Of a DNA stretch of 64,000 nucleotides, positions 51,955 to 60,711 are shown piece after piece (positions within the stretch are counted from its first letter, which is position 1; each line of letters opens with the position of its first letter). This DNA comes from Candidatus Zixiibacteriota bacterium (lineage in GTDB: Bacteria; Zixibacteria; MSB-5A5; GN15; FEB-12). Both the position numbers and the translations under genes were made by a program. The DNA is taken from NCBI GenBank assembly GCA_022571985.1, contig JACZWU010000009.1, forward strand, positions 1 through 64,000, in the 5' to 3' direction. A model generated the notes under the pieces. That model was not told the origin of the DNA. It did no database searches and saw nothing but the letters and a program-made list of their open reading frames with translations.

Positions 51955-53511
51955 TTATCTCGGGGTTAATACCGCCAGCGGTACCACCATTTCTTCTAAA
52001 GAAATGCCGCCATGCTGGAATGACTTTTGAAAATGCCTGACCATCTCGTTATAGTTATTGGGATAGACAAAATAGAAATCTTCTTTGGCTATAATATAGG
52101 TCGTTGCCAGAGTCATTGATGGCAGCCGCCACTGTTCCGGTTTCTTTATCAAAACAGAATCTTTGGGGTCAGAATTAAGGTTATCACCGTACTTATAACG
52201 CAGGTTGGTCGAGGTATCCCGTTTGCCATGTGCTATGGTGCCGCGATTGCAGAAAACCGAGCCGTGGTCTGATGTTATTACTAAGGTAAAGTCCTTTTTG
52301 GCAAACGATTTCAGAATAGTAAAAAGCGGTGAATGAACAAACCAGCTTTTCATAAGTGAACGGAAGGCTGATTCGGTGCCGGCTATTTCCTTTAAGATAA
52401 CGTTACTGGAGCGGCCATGCGCTAAGATATCCAGAAAGTTAAATACAAAGGTGACCAGTTGATTCTCATAGTAATCTGAAATGCGCTTGGCAATTTCTTC
52501 CCCTTCGGTGTTATTGAAAATCTTGACATATTTTGAACCGGCCGGCCTGACTCCCTGACGTGACAAATTATCTGCAAAAAATTTGCTTTCAAAACGGTTC
52601 AAAGAACCTTCGTCCTTAACTGAATAAGTTTCCGGATATACTCTGTGGATTTCATCCGGAAACATTCCCGCAAACAAGGCGTTGCGGGAAAACGGCGTAG
52701 CTGTCGGCAATATGGAAAAATAATATTCTCTGTTAATGTTATAAAACTCGGCTATGAGCGGTTCTATTAACATCCACTGGTCAAGGCGCATACAGTCAAC
52801 AACTATAAACAAAACTTTGTTTTTCTTTTTGAGTTCAGGCACGATATAACGCGACGTAATATCGGGCGACAGCAGCGGCCGCTTATCGGAACGGAGCCAG
52901 CTGACATAGTTCTTTTCAATATACTTGGTAAATTCGATGTTCCATTCTTTGCGGGTGCCTTCAAGTGTCTGCGCCAGCCCGACATCGGCATTGGCGTCCA
53001 GTTCCAAATCCCATGATGATAAAATCCGGGCAGCTTCGTACCAGTCTTCAGGCTCTATTCTGCCATAAAGCTTGTCATTAAATTTATTTATTTCTGTTAT
53101 ATAGCGCTTCATAGAACTGCCGCTGATTATTTTGCGGGAGTCCAGCAGTCTCTTAATAACAATAAGAATCTGCGAAGGATTTACAGGTTTGACCAGATAA
53201 TCATCGATCTTTTGTCCGATAGCGTCATCCATCAGGGACTCTTCTTCGGACTTGGTGACCATTACCACCGGCAGATGCGGGTTTAATTCCTTTATTTCTT
53301 CAAGCGTAGTCAGTCCGTCTTTGCCCGGCATCATTTCATCTAACAGCACCAGGTCAAAATTCTCCTTGCTTACCAGTTCTATCGCTTCGTCGCCCGACAT
53401 AGAAGCCTTAACTTCGTAGCCCCGCTTTTCCAAAAAGAGAATATGGGGTTTAAAAGAATCTATTTCGTCGTCAACCCAAAGTATGCGTCTTATATCTTTT
53501 TTCAGTACCAT
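51955..53511 (-). CDS. porX: PorX-type response regulator with PglZ phosphatase-like domain
   Basis: 518 aa: receiver domain with D58 (LLDEMMPGKDGL) and KSEEE, KPVNPSQILIVIKRLL; a helical linker (~130-215); and a PglZ/alkaline-phosphatase-superfamily domain with the metal ligand segment VVDCMRLDQW, nucleophile region LPTATPFSRNALFAGMFP (T272) and TSDHGSVFCN, and the C-terminal FQHGGISLEEMVVPL. The whole protein lines up with Bacteroidota PorX, which with PorY controls type IX secretion and has zinc-dependent oligonucleotide-cleaving activity. No type IX secretion gene or CTD sorting domain is seen here, so the regulon may differ. The PorY-like kinase is directly upstream. Confidence 0.88.
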   Translation of the reverse strand: MVLKKDIRRILWVDDEIDSFKPHILFLEKRGYEVKASMSGDEAIELVSKENFDLVLLDEMMPGKDGLTTLEEIKELNPHLPVVMVTKSEEESLMDDAIGQKIDDYLVKPVNPSQILIVIKRLLDSRKIISGSSMKRYITEINKFNDKLYGRIEPEDWYEAARILSSWDLELDANADVGLAQTLEGTRKEWNIEFTKYIEKNYVSWLRSDKRPLLSPDITSRYIVPELKKKNKVLFIVVDCMRLDQWMLIEPLIAEFYNINREYYFSILPTATPFSRNALFAGMFPDEIHRVYPETYSVKDEGSLNRFESKFFADNLSRQGVRPAGSKYVKIFNNTEGEEIAKRISDYYENQLVTFVFNFLDILAHGRSSNVILKEIAGTESAFRSLMKSWFVHSPLFTILKSFAKKDFTLVITSDHGSVFCNRGTIAHGKRDTSTNLRYKYGDNLNSDPKDSVLIKKPEQWRLPSMTLATTYIIAKEDFYFVYPNNYNEMVRHFQKSFQHGGISLEEMVVPLAVLTPR

Positions 53512-53531
53512 AACTAATAACTTTACTCTGT

Positions 53532-54779
53532 CTATCCTAAAGGTAAATGTATTTCAAAAACAGTTTCACCCGGTTTGGAACGCTTTAAGAATACTTTTCC
53601 GCCGTGTGATTCCTCTACTATTCTTTTTACCAGCGACAAACCCAGTCCCCAGCCGCGCTTCTTGGTAGTAAATCCGGGTCTGAAAACTTTTCGAGCGGCG
53701 CCGGCCGGAATCCCCTGACCATTATCAGATACTTCTACCACAGCATCCCGGCCGTCGGCAGATAAAAATGATCTTACTTCAACTCTGCCCGACTTTGAGT
53801 CAACCGACTGCAGAGCGTTCTTAATTATATTCTCAAAGGCCCAGCTTAATAATTCCGGACTTATTGCCACCGGCGGGATTTCTCCGGCCTTAAACTCCAG
53901 TGTTCTGCCCTGTCCTTCCAATGGCAGCCGCTTTTTATAATAGTCAACTGTCTGCTGAATAAGCTGGTTAAAATCCTGGGGAGCAAGTTCCGGTTTCGAG
54001 CCTATCAGACCAAAACGATTGGCAATACGCTCGAGCCGGTTAATATCGACCATCATATTATTTAAAGCTTCGTCAACTTCTTCGCTCCTGACTTTTGAAT
54101 CATCAGTATGTTTTTCCGACTTAATTATTTCCAGCCAGCCCATGAGCGATGAAATCGGCGTCCCCAGCTGATGCGCCGTCTCTTTGGCCATGCCCACCCA
54201 AATATAACGCTCTTCGCTGCGCTTTATGTTCTGAAAACCAATCAGGGCTACCAGCATGAATGAAACGACTATGCCAATCTCGATAAACGGCATCAACTTC
54301 AGCTGCTCGATAACTTCTGAATCCCCATAACAGAAATAATTGACATAGTTTTCTGCAAACTGCAGCGGGAACTCGTCATGCTCACGGCGCATTTCGGCGG
54401 CTATTTTTTTCAGCTCTTCTTTTGTGACAAAAGTCGTGTCGGCAGGGTCAATACCAGGTATATTCCGCCAGTGAATAGGTTCGTGCTCCTGACTCAAAAT
54501 TATAATTGGAAAAGTGGCTTTGACGATAATTTCATCGAATATAAACTGAAGTTCGGCGCTGCCGGTATTGGGCGAGTTGGCCGCCAGCTGCCACATTTTG
54601 ACAAATTTTTCTACCTGAGAGCGGGTGTCTCGCTGAAGGTTTTCAATTACCCCAAAAGTATACCAGATAAACAGAGCTGAAACTATGGCTACTCCCAATA
54701 GTAAGTAGACCTTGAACAGGGTCGATTTTGTTATATACAAACCGCCTGTGCGTCTGGCTTTGATTGAGTTATCTGACAT
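53532..54779 (-). CDS. porY: PorY-like membrane histidine kinase
   Basis: 415 aa: membrane segment 1 (~21-43), a ~120-aa periplasmic sensor region, membrane segment 2 (~166-185), HisKA with H203 (GMAKETAHQLGTPISSLMGW, the PorY-type H box), and ATPase motifs (ENIIKNALQSVD; DNGQGIPAGAARKVFRPGFT; GWGLGLSLVKRI). It abuts serS (start at 54779, serS stop at 54780) and precedes porX by 20 nt, the expected two-component partner. The symbol is by context and H-box similarity; function as T9SS regulator is not shown. Confidence 0.85.
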   Translation of the reverse strand: MSDNSIKARRTGGLYITKSTLFKVYLLLGVAIVSALFIWYTFGVIENLQRDTRSQVEKFVKMWQLAANSPNTGSAELQFIFDEIIVKATFPIIILSQEHEPIHWRNIPGIDPADTTFVTKEELKKIAAEMRREHDEFPLQFAENYVNYFCYGDSEVIEQLKLMPFIEIGIVVSFMLVALIGFQNIKRSEERYIWVGMAKETAHQLGTPISSLMGWLEIIKSEKHTDDSKVRSEEVDEALNNMMVDINRLERIANRFGLIGSKPELAPQDFNQLIQQTVDYYKKRLPLEGQGRTLEFKAGEIPPVAISPELLSWAFENIIKNALQSVDSKSGRVEVRSFLSADGRDAVVEVSDNGQGIPAGAARKVFRPGFTTKKRGWGLGLSLVKRIVEESHGGKVFLKRSKPGETVFEIHLPLG

Positions 54780-56042
54780 CTACTTGATTATTTCGGCACC
54801 ACCCATATATGGACGAAGCACTTCGGGAATTGTCACAGTTCCGTCCGGGTTTTGATAGTTCTCCAGTATCGCCGGAATAAGTCGGGCCAGCGCCAGGCCT
54901 GAGCCATTCAAGGTATGCACGTACTTGACTTTCTTGTCCTCATCCCGATAGCGGCAGTTCATCCGCCGCGCCTGAAAATCTTCGAAATTTGAAACCGAAG
55001 AAATCTCCAGATACTTCTCTACACCAGCCGACCAGAGTTCTATGTCATAACACTTTGCGGCCGCAAAAGAAATATCCCCGGCAGCTAACAAACAGACCCG
55101 ATATTGGATTTTCAGCTGCTGCAAAACTTTTTCCGCCTGCTTGACCAGTTCTTCCAGAACATTATACGAATTTTCGGGACGAACGATTTTTACCATTTCA
55201 ACTTTATCAAACTGATGAACCCGTATCATCCCCCTGGTATCTTTGCCGGCTGCTCCTGATTCACGGCGGAAACAGGCAGAGTAAGAAACCAAAGAAAGCG
55301 GCAGCTCTTTGCCGTCGATTATCTGGTCACGGTACATATTGGTAACCGGAACTTCGGCTGTAGGAATTAACCACAAATCATCAGAAGTCTTATACATATC
55401 ATCAGCCATCTTGGGCAGCTGGCCGGTGCCGTGCATACTGTGGCTTTTGACCATATAGGGCGTAACGCACTCGGTGAAGCCATCGGCTGAGTGCAAATCG
55501 AGCATAAAATTTATCAAAGCGCGCTGAAGTTTGGCGCCCATGCCTTTTAACAGATAAAACCCAGAGCCCGACACTCTGGCGGCTGCTTCCAGATCCAAAA
55601 TCCGAAGCTCCGGACCAATCTCCCAGTGCGGCTTAACTTTGAAATCTTGCTCTGGCTTTTCTCCCCATTCACGAATCAGCACGCTGTCATTTTCATCTTT
55701 GCCTTCGGGAGTTGTCTCATGCGGCATATTCGGAATCCAGGACATTTTATCCTGAAGCTCCTGTTCTAATTCAAGTAGCTTGCTATCTAAGCTCGCTATC
55801 TGTTCGCCGACTGCTCTCATTGCAACTATTTCAGAGTCAGCATTTTCACCTGCTTTTTTCTTTTTGGCGATATCAGCTGAAGCAGCGTTGCGTCTGGCTT
55901 TAAGAGACTCTGTCTCCCGGATTATTTCACGGCGGCTTTCATCGAGCTTTACAATCTTGTCGATATCTGCGTCACAATGTTTCTTGGCCATTCCGGCCTT
56001 GACCATATCTCGGTTTTCTCTAATCAGTTTCAGGTCGAGCAT
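54780..56042 (-). CDS. serS: Seryl-tRNA synthetase
   Basis: 420 aa class II synthetase: N-terminal coiled-coil tRNA-binding arm (~28-105), motif 2 SACFRRESGAAGKDTRGMIR with the FDKVEM segment, TSE-like serine pocket and motif 3 NGSGLALARLIPAILEN. It charges tRNA-Ser and tRNA-Sec. First gene of the long minus-strand run. Confidence 0.96.
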   Translation of the reverse strand: MLDLKLIRENRDMVKAGMAKKHCDADIDKIVKLDESRREIIRETESLKARRNAASADIAKKKKAGENADSEIVAMRAVGEQIASLDSKLLELEQELQDKMSWIPNMPHETTPEGKDENDSVLIREWGEKPEQDFKVKPHWEIGPELRILDLEAAARVSGSGFYLLKGMGAKLQRALINFMLDLHSADGFTECVTPYMVKSHSMHGTGQLPKMADDMYKTSDDLWLIPTAEVPVTNMYRDQIIDGKELPLSLVSYSACFRRESGAAGKDTRGMIRVHQFDKVEMVKIVRPENSYNVLEELVKQAEKVLQQLKIQYRVCLLAAGDISFAAAKCYDIELWSAGVEKYLEISSVSNFEDFQARRMNCRYRDEDKKVKYVHTLNGSGLALARLIPAILENYQNPDGTVTIPEVLRPYMGGAEIIK

Positions 56043-56196
56043 CGGTTTCCTTGTTTAATCTCTGGTTTTCCAGTCGAAATATTAAAGTAACTGCCAATAA
56101 TACACGAAAGCTATAAAGTAGTCAAATAGAGGCTTAAAAAGCTCGCTTTAGGCCGATTTTAAGAGCCGGTCACAAGATATCTTCTTGCCTTTTTGA

Positions 56197-56202
56197 TATA
56201 AT
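56197..56202 (+). promoter_or_regulatory. Extended -10 promoter of rpmB
   Basis: TGATATAAT gives TATAAT with the TGn extension; the -35 region is poor. The predicted start near 56209 leaves a ~40-nt leader. Confidence 0.55.
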
Positions 56203-56249
56203 CATGTAAATTAGCCTTTCTCTGTTTGAGAATTGAGGAGAATGAAAAT

Positions 56250-56486
56250 ATGTCAAAAGCTTGTGAAATATGCGGTAAGAAGACCTCTTTCGGGAATAAT
56301 GTCTCTCACGCCCATAATACGACTAAAAGGCGCTGGTACCCGAACCTGCAGTCAGTCAGAGCAATGATAAATGGCACCCCGAAACGAATCAAAGTCTGCA
56401 CTTCCTGTATCAAGGCCGGCAAAGTGACCAAAAATGTCAGAACTGTCCGCCCTAAAGTTTCGACTGCGGCTTCCAATACCGGCTAA
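56250..56486 (+). CDS. rpmB: 50S ribosomal protein L28
   Basis: 78 aa from the ATG with GAGGAG upstream. Two CxxC pairs (C5/C8 and C50/C53) make it the zinc-binding C+ form; [12 protein letters not shown] is the rRNA-binding core of L28. Monocistronic with its own terminator. Confidence 0.95.
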   Translation: MSKACEICGKKTSFGNNVSHAHNTTKRRWYPNLQSVRAMINGTPKRIKVCTSCIKAGKVTKNVRTVRPKVSTAASNTG

Positions 56487-56526
56487 TTTAGATTTCAAAA
56501 ATTTTTAAGAATTAGATTCTTTTGAG

Positions 56527-56554
56527 ACCCGCCGTGGAGGCGGGTTTCTTTTTT
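56527..56554 (+). terminator. Terminator of rpmB
   Basis: ACCCGCC (56527-56533) and GGCGGGT (56539-56545) pair over GTGGA and are followed by TTCTTTTTT. Confidence 0.85.
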
Positions 56555-56654
56555 GTGAGTAGGTCGAAACCTCACGTACTCGGGATGGTTTCGACAACTT
56601 TGAGATTGCCGCGTCGTCCCGATAGAAATCGGAACTTCTCGCAATGACAGAATA

Positions 56655-56815
56655 CAGTCATCCTGACTTTAGTCCCGAGTCTTGCCTCGGGAGCTGAGTC
56701 GAAGGATGCCGACTACATTGTTGTGGGTGGCAGATGTCCTCATCTGCCCCTTCACTTGACAGAAGATGGATTCCAGCCTGCGCCCCTCTTAGGGACTAAA
56801 GCTGGAAAGACAGCA
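56655..56815. repeat. Mixed repeat cluster between rpmB and the flagellin gene
   Basis: 56656-56714: GTCATCCTGAC filled with TTTAGTCCCGAGTCTTGCCT, then TGAGTCGAAGGATG. 56722-56751: GTGGGTGGCAGATGTCCTCA-TCTGCCCC, CATCTGCCCC family. 56764-56812: inverse-orientation GATGGATTCCAGC...GGGACTAAAGCTGGAAAG, a filled GGAATCCATC unit. No gene is supported in 56555-56834. Confidence 0.75.
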
Positions 56816-56834
56816 TTGATTCTTCGCTACTGGA

Positions 56835-56870
56835 TAAAAAACGCCCGCCGGGCGGAGCAACACCCGGCGG
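56835..56870 (-). terminator. Terminator of the flagellin gene
   Basis: On the minus strand CCGCCGGG and CCCGGCGG pair over a 10-nt loop and are followed by GCGTTTTTT. Confidence 0.8.
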
Positions 56871-56919
56871 ACTCTCAAAAGGGGCCATCCCATAGCCACA
56901 GAGGGAGGTGGGGATCTTC

Positions 56920-57684
56920 CTATGCGAAAATTTTCAAAACTGTCTGTGCATTTATCCTGGAATGTGACAGCAGCGCCAAGCCCATTTTCAACTGCATAGA
57001 TGCTTTTATCATATTGGTAAACTCTAATACAAAATCGGTATCGCGCAAAGAAGACTCGGCCGCTATCAGATTTTCACGCGTTACCATCTTGGATGCCCGC
57101 AGCGACTCAAACTCATTTTTCTGTTTTGCACCGATTTCAACCTGAACGATATCTAACTGCGCCATTGCTTTATCGATTTCTACAATTGAAGCTTCGACCG
57201 TAGCGGCAGTACTGAAATCGATACTGGCCATTTTGTCGATTGCCGCCACCGAGCCTTCAGAACCATCAAAAAGCTTGCTGCCGTTGTACTCGGCGTTTTC
57301 AATCTGACGGTTGTAACTGTCGGCCAGAAGTTCGCCGGAACGCTGGTAAGCAATCTGCGCTTCGGGAGAATTGAAAGCAGTATTAGCCGCCCCTACCGCC
57401 ATGGCGCGCATATCTACCAATTGGTCGCGCATAACTCCGACCATCGCGTCGGCAGTCGAGTACTTATTCATATTGGCGTTGATATTTTCAATCTCCTGCC
57501 CCAATGATGCAATCTGCGCCCGCAGCTGCTCAGAAATAACCAGCGCGGCCGGGTTGTCTGAGGCTCGATTGATTTTTAATCCGGAAGATAATTTTTCCAT
57601 TGAACCAAAGAGACTCTTGGAACTTCGATTGATATCGTTCCCGATTCTCAACCCAACGATGCTCATACTATTGATGCTTAACAT
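56920..57684 (-). CDS. Short flagellin
   Basis: 254 aa with only the conserved ends: N-terminal D0/D1 (LSSGLKINRASDNPAALVIS, then EQLRAQI) and C-terminal D1/D0 (SLRDTDFVLEFTNMIKASMQ, LALLSHSRINAQTVLKIF). The variable outer domains D2/D3 are missing. Export would be through the flagellar type III system, which needs no signal peptide; none is seen. The C-terminal motif reads SHSRINAQTVLKI where most flagellins have AQANQxPQxVLxLL. No other flagellar gene is in the window. A sigma-54-type promoter lies upstream and a terminator follows, so it is its own unit. Confidence 0.9.
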   Translation of the reverse strand: MLSINSMSIVGLRIGNDINRSSKSLFGSMEKLSSGLKINRASDNPAALVISEQLRAQIASLGQEIENINANMNKYSTADAMVGVMRDQLVDMRAMAVGAANTAFNSPEAQIAYQRSGELLADSYNRQIENAEYNGSKLFDGSEGSVAAIDKMASIDFSTAATVEASIVEIDKAMAQLDIVQVEIGAKQKNEFESLRASKMVTRENLIAAESSLRDTDFVLEFTNMIKASMQLKMGLALLSHSRINAQTVLKIFA

Positions 57685-57734
57685 AGCTCTTACCCCTTTT
57701 CCTCTACATTACAGGAATAGCCACTATAATGAAT

Positions 57735-57750
57735 AGCAGCTTTTATGCCA
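57735..57750 (-). promoter_or_regulatory. Sigma-54-type promoter of the flagellin gene
   Basis: Minus strand TGGCATAAAAGCTGCT: GG and GC are 10 bases apart as the -24/-12 rule asks, with TGGCAT and CTGCT near consensus. The start should be near 57723, about 40 nt before the ATG, and AAGGGG provides the ribosome site. Confidence 0.6.
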
Positions 57751-57882
57751 CAGGGTTGATTATGTGTAAACCAATGCATATCAGTAGCTTACCTGTGCCG
57801 AACTGAAACAGTTGAGCTTGAAATTATGGGTTAATTCCAATAGATAATTGGGCAGATTGTTTCAGAATGGAAGGCCTCTTTT

Positions 57883-57955
57883 GCCTTTCCAGCGGAGGCT
57901 GGAATCCATCTTCGCCTTTTCTGTCTTTCCAAACTTGTTTTGGAATCCATCTTTA
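57883..57955. repeat. Two empty GGAATCCATCTT palindromes
   Basis: CTTTCCAGC-GGA-GGCTGGAATCCATCTTC (57885-57912) and CTTTCCAAAC-TT-GTTTTGGAATCCATCTTT (57925-57953). The arms differ in the second unit but keep their pairing. Confidence 0.75.
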
Positions 57956-57963
57956 CACAATTA

Positions 57964-58001
57964 AATGGGTTCGTTTTGTTATATTTTACTTTTCGGATAT
58001 T
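57964..58001 (+). repeat. ~100-bp dispersed repeat, truncated copy overlapping a gene end
   Basis: AATGGGTTCGTTTTGTTATA and the following TTTTACTTTTCGGATAT match the repeat at 37368. The match covers the stop codon of the minus-strand gene that ends at 57986. Confidence 0.6.
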
Positions 58002-58537
58002 AAGTCTGGTAGTGAATTTGATTTCTCCATCAGTTTTAAATGATTAAAGAGCTGATATGTACGATAAAGCTCCCGGTCAAGCCGCCATTCATAACGGAGC
58101 AAGGCTCGGCCACGGTAACCGACTGGAATTGAGCGAGAAAGGGCAGTATCGCTGGGCTGGTCGGGTGAATCAATATCGTCTGACAGTACGGGAAGCGGTT
58201 CCAGATAAGACGCGGTCAGCTGGTCGTTTACGGTGGCGGTTTCGGCGTTAATGGCGCGTCTGTAGCGCCAGATGCAGTTGGCGATTTTGAGTACTAAATG
58301 CTCCTGGAAAACGCCGACTGGTTTGAGCTCGTCGAAAAGGGATTCGATCAGCCGGTCGTAGTCTGTCTGGCTTTCTTTGAGATGGGGGGAATTGATGACA
58401 ATGTCAGTGGCATGCAGACCGTGGGTGATGGCATTTTGACTGGAGTTTTTCTTGCCGGTTTCGGTTTTGGGTCCGGTTGATTTTGGGGCATTTTGACGGT
58501 TGGTCCGCCAGCGGGCGGATTTTTCGCTTGTGGACAT
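57986..58537 (-). CDS. Unknown protein of the RQNAxxSTGPKTxxGK type, probably 3'-frameshifted
   Basis: 183 aa. The N-terminus (RQNAPKSTGPKTETGKKNSS, then QNAITHGL) is a recurrent unannotated signature in environmental genomes; the rest is helical with an IANCIWRYRRAINAETAT segment. Function unknown. I start at ATG 58537 (AAAGG upstream); a longer frame to 58627 is less likely. The C-terminus stops at LPDLISEK, but one extra G in TCCGAAAAG would open a frame reading VKYNKTNPF and KMDSKTSLERQKRRWIPASA across the downstream repeats, matching the coding-like frame of the repeat copy at 61340-61545. So the gene end may be a recent frameshift. Confidence 0.6.
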   Translation of the reverse strand: MSTSEKSARWRTNRQNAPKSTGPKTETGKKNSSQNAITHGLHATDIVINSPHLKESQTDYDRLIESLFDELKPVGVFQEHLVLKIANCIWRYRRAINAETATVNDQLTASYLEPLPVLSDDIDSPDQPSDTALSRSIPVGYRGRALLRYEWRLDRELYRTYQLFNHLKLMEKSNSLPDLISEK

Positions 58538-58733
58538 AGTTATAGGCCTTTCTTTTGTAAGGCCTACTGTTATTTTGGGGAGATTTGGTTGGAAATTTGT
58601 GGAGGAAATTGTACAGAAACCCACCATTAACGGCGGGCCACCCCAGCTCTCGTCAATTGCCGGCTTATAACGACAAGAGAATCAATAAGTTAGTCGAATT
58701 TTTCATTTTTTTGGTTTTTTTAAGGCAATCGGA

Positions 58734-58755
58734 ACCCTGTATCATAGTACAGGGT
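58734..58755 (+). promoter_or_regulatory. MerR-type operator
   Basis: ACCCTGTA-TCATAG-TACAGGGT is a perfect 8-bp inverted repeat, as in mer operators, 30 bp before merR. Poorly conserved -35 (TCGGAA) and -10 (TGTTAC) hexamers flank it with ~20 bp between, the stretched spacer that MerR proteins correct by twisting DNA. Confidence 0.75.
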
Positions 58756-58784
58756 GTTACAGGTAATGAATAGAGAACAAAACG

Positions 58785-59204
58785 ATGGAAACAACACATT
58801 TAAATTCAAGTGACCTTGCTCGAGCTGTTGGAGTCAATAAAGAGACCCTGCGATTCTATGAACGAAAGGGACTCCTGAGGAAGCCAGAAAGGACAGAGGC
58901 TGGTTATCGGCTTTTCAATTCTACTGATGTAGAGCGGTTAACTTTTATTAAGAATGCCAAGAGTCTCGGATTCAGTTTGGGGGAAATCAAGGAACTTCTG
59001 GCGATTGCTGACGGCAACATCACGTGTCGTGATGAGGTCAAGAGTATAGCTAAGAGCAAACTCAGTTTCATTGATACTCAAATTGAAAGCCTGTATAATT
59101 GGAAGAGAACATTATCAAAATTACTTTGTGATTGTGAAAAGACAGACAGTGATGATCTGTGCCCAATCATTCAAGATTTATCGAAAGGAAAAAACAATGA
59201 CTGA
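58785..59204 (+). CDS. merR: MerR-type Hg(II)-responsive regulator
   Basis: 139 aa. Winged HTH (SSDLARAVGVNKETLRFYER) at ~8-27, a long dimerisation helix, and Cys residues C81 (ITCRD), C115/C117 (LLCDC) and C126 (DDLCP) that match the three mercury ligands of Tn501 MerR (82, 117, 126) in spacing. This pattern separates it from the Zn, Cu or Pb members of the family. It should repress, and with Hg(II) activate, the four-gene unit from the operator at 58734. Its stop overlaps the next gene. Confidence 0.9.
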   Translation: METTHLNSSDLARAVGVNKETLRFYERKGLLRKPERTEAGYRLFNSTDVERLTFIKNAKSLGFSLGEIKELLAIADGNITCRDEVKSIAKSKLSFIDTQIESLYNWKRTLSKLLCDCEKTDSDDLCPIIQDLSKGKNND

Positions 59205-59631
59205 AAGAAGTGAGGCCATGAAAGCTACAGCCCCAAACCAGGAAGGGCGTGGCGTGAAAGAAAAGGTGATCAGTTTTCTGGCGCTTTTTACTTCCACAGG
59301 CACCTTAATCTGCTGTGCCTTGCCGGCCTCACTGGCTGCCATCGCCGGCGGATCAGCCGTGGTTGGTTTGATGTCAACTTTTCCGTGGCTGGCCCCGTTA
59401 TCTCAACATAAGGGCTGGATTTTTCTGGTGGCGGGTGTTCTGATCGCGTTTAATGCTCTGCTCTCTTTCCGTCCGAAGGGAGCCGTAGCTTGTGCTATAA
59501 CCGGTGGCAAGGGATGTGAAGTTGCCGGGAGATTCTCCAGAGCGATGCTCTGGACCTCGATTGTCGTTTACGCCGTAGGTGTTTTTATGTCATACGCTAT
59601 TGTGCCAATTTTGCGGTTGCTGGATGGTTAA
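59197..59631 (+). CDS. MerT-like mercury transporter
   Basis: 144 aa with three membrane segments (~27-60, 73-92, 116-139). The vicinal pair C39-C40 (TLICCALPASLAAIAGG) in segment 1 is the MerT/MerF hallmark; C99 and C107 (VACAITGGKGC) in the loop before segment 3 stand where MerT has its second Cys pair. The start overlaps merR by 8 nt. By family it moves Hg(II) from a periplasmic carrier into the cytosol. Sequence is far from Tn501 MerT, so MerT-like is all I claim. Confidence 0.8.
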   Translation: MTERSEAMKATAPNQEGRGVKEKVISFLALFTSTGTLICCALPASLAAIAGGSAVVGLMSTFPWLAPLSQHKGWIFLVAGVLIAFNALLSFRPKGAVACAITGGKGCEVAGRFSRAMLWTSIVVYAVGVFMSYAIVPILRLLDG

Positions 59632-59633
59632 TT

Positions 59634-60614
59634 ATGAAACATTGTTTAGTCCATATTTTGCCAAAAGGTGAAAAAATAAAAAACGTAATGAGAAAAGAGT
59701 CCGGCTACTTTATGATTAACTGGCGCAATTTGATTAAAGTAGTGTTATCCTGTGCAATTCTGCTTCCACTCACTGATGCTCTTGCACAGGGTCCGCCGAT
59801 TAACACAGATACGCCTATTATGCTTGGAGTGTCGGGAGGGGGGATTCGAAGCTTCGGTAAGATTACCCGCAAAGCTACCCTATTGCGCGATGGTAAAGAA
59901 ATAGCCGACACCTTAGATAGGAGTATTACTTCATGGGTTACGCCGGTGGCGATACCGTACAATTTGTACTCCGACAAATTGCAAATAGGTTTGATTTTCC
60001 CTTATGTGAATATTAACCTCGATAAAACGACAGGCGATGTCTCCAGCTCCGGCATTGGTGACATAAAACTGTCCGCGAAATATTTGGTCTACCAATTCGA
60101 CCGGAAGAACAAGACTATCCGAGTAGCCTCGAAGGCGGGAGTAAAACTTCCAACAGGTGACGAGGATACTCAGCCAGCGCTGGGCACGGGATCGACGGAC
60201 TATTTCTTTTCAACCGTTGCTGGTTGGCTTGAAAAGCGTGTTGGAGTGTTTATTGAGGGCATATACAATGTTAATACGTCCAGGGACTCCCTGGATTTTG
60301 GCAACAGCTTTTCCTACAATCTTGCGCTGGGTTATCGTTTGCTACCCGCGGTTTATGAAACGTATCCTTCGCCCCAGATTAACGGATATCTGGAGCTTAA
60401 TGGAACTACCGTCGCTAAGAGGGAAGTAAACGGCGCCAAGGTTGACAATTCGGGAGGAACGATACTCTTTTTATCTCCAGGGCTCCAATACATTGGAGGT
60501 CGAGGCTGGCTGGTGGAGACGTCATTTCAATACCCCATTATTAACGAGCCCAACGGTACCCAGTTAGCTACCGATTGGACGCTCTCATTTGGAACCAGGA
60601 TATTAGTGTTTTAG
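59634..60614 (+). CDS. Outer-membrane barrel protein of the MetA-pathway/transporter type within the mer unit
   Basis: 326 aa at most; the signal peptide MINWRNLIKVVLSCAILLPL begins at Met27 (59712), so the true start is probably there. The mature part is built of ~12 amphipathic strands (GQGPPINTDTPIMLGVSGGG at its start, SSGIGDIKLSAKYLVY, GYRLLPAVYE) and ends TLSFGTRILVF with a final Phe, typical of the transporter/phenol-degradation-associated barrel family (PF13557-like). It has Cys only in the signal region. Lying between merT and merP, it may let mercury or another metal cross the outer membrane, but the family has no proven metal role. Confidence 0.7.
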   Translation: MKHCLVHILPKGEKIKNVMRKESGYFMINWRNLIKVVLSCAILLPLTDALAQGPPINTDTPIMLGVSGGGIRSFGKITRKATLLRDGKEIADTLDRSITSWVTPVAIPYNLYSDKLQIGLIFPYVNINLDKTTGDVSSSGIGDIKLSAKYLVYQFDRKNKTIRVASKAGVKLPTGDEDTQPALGTGSTDYFFSTVAGWLEKRVGVFIEGIYNVNTSRDSLDFGNSFSYNLALGYRLLPAVYETYPSPQINGYLELNGTTVAKREVNGAKVDNSGGTILFLSPGLQYIGGRGWLVETSFQYPIINEPNGTQLATDWTLSFGTRILVF

Positions 60615-60711
60615 AATCGAAGGAGTTTTCTGAAAGCGATATCAAATACTTGAGAAAAAATAACTGAGAATGAGAGATCAAACTAACATTAGTAGAAAGG
60701 ACAATCAAATC

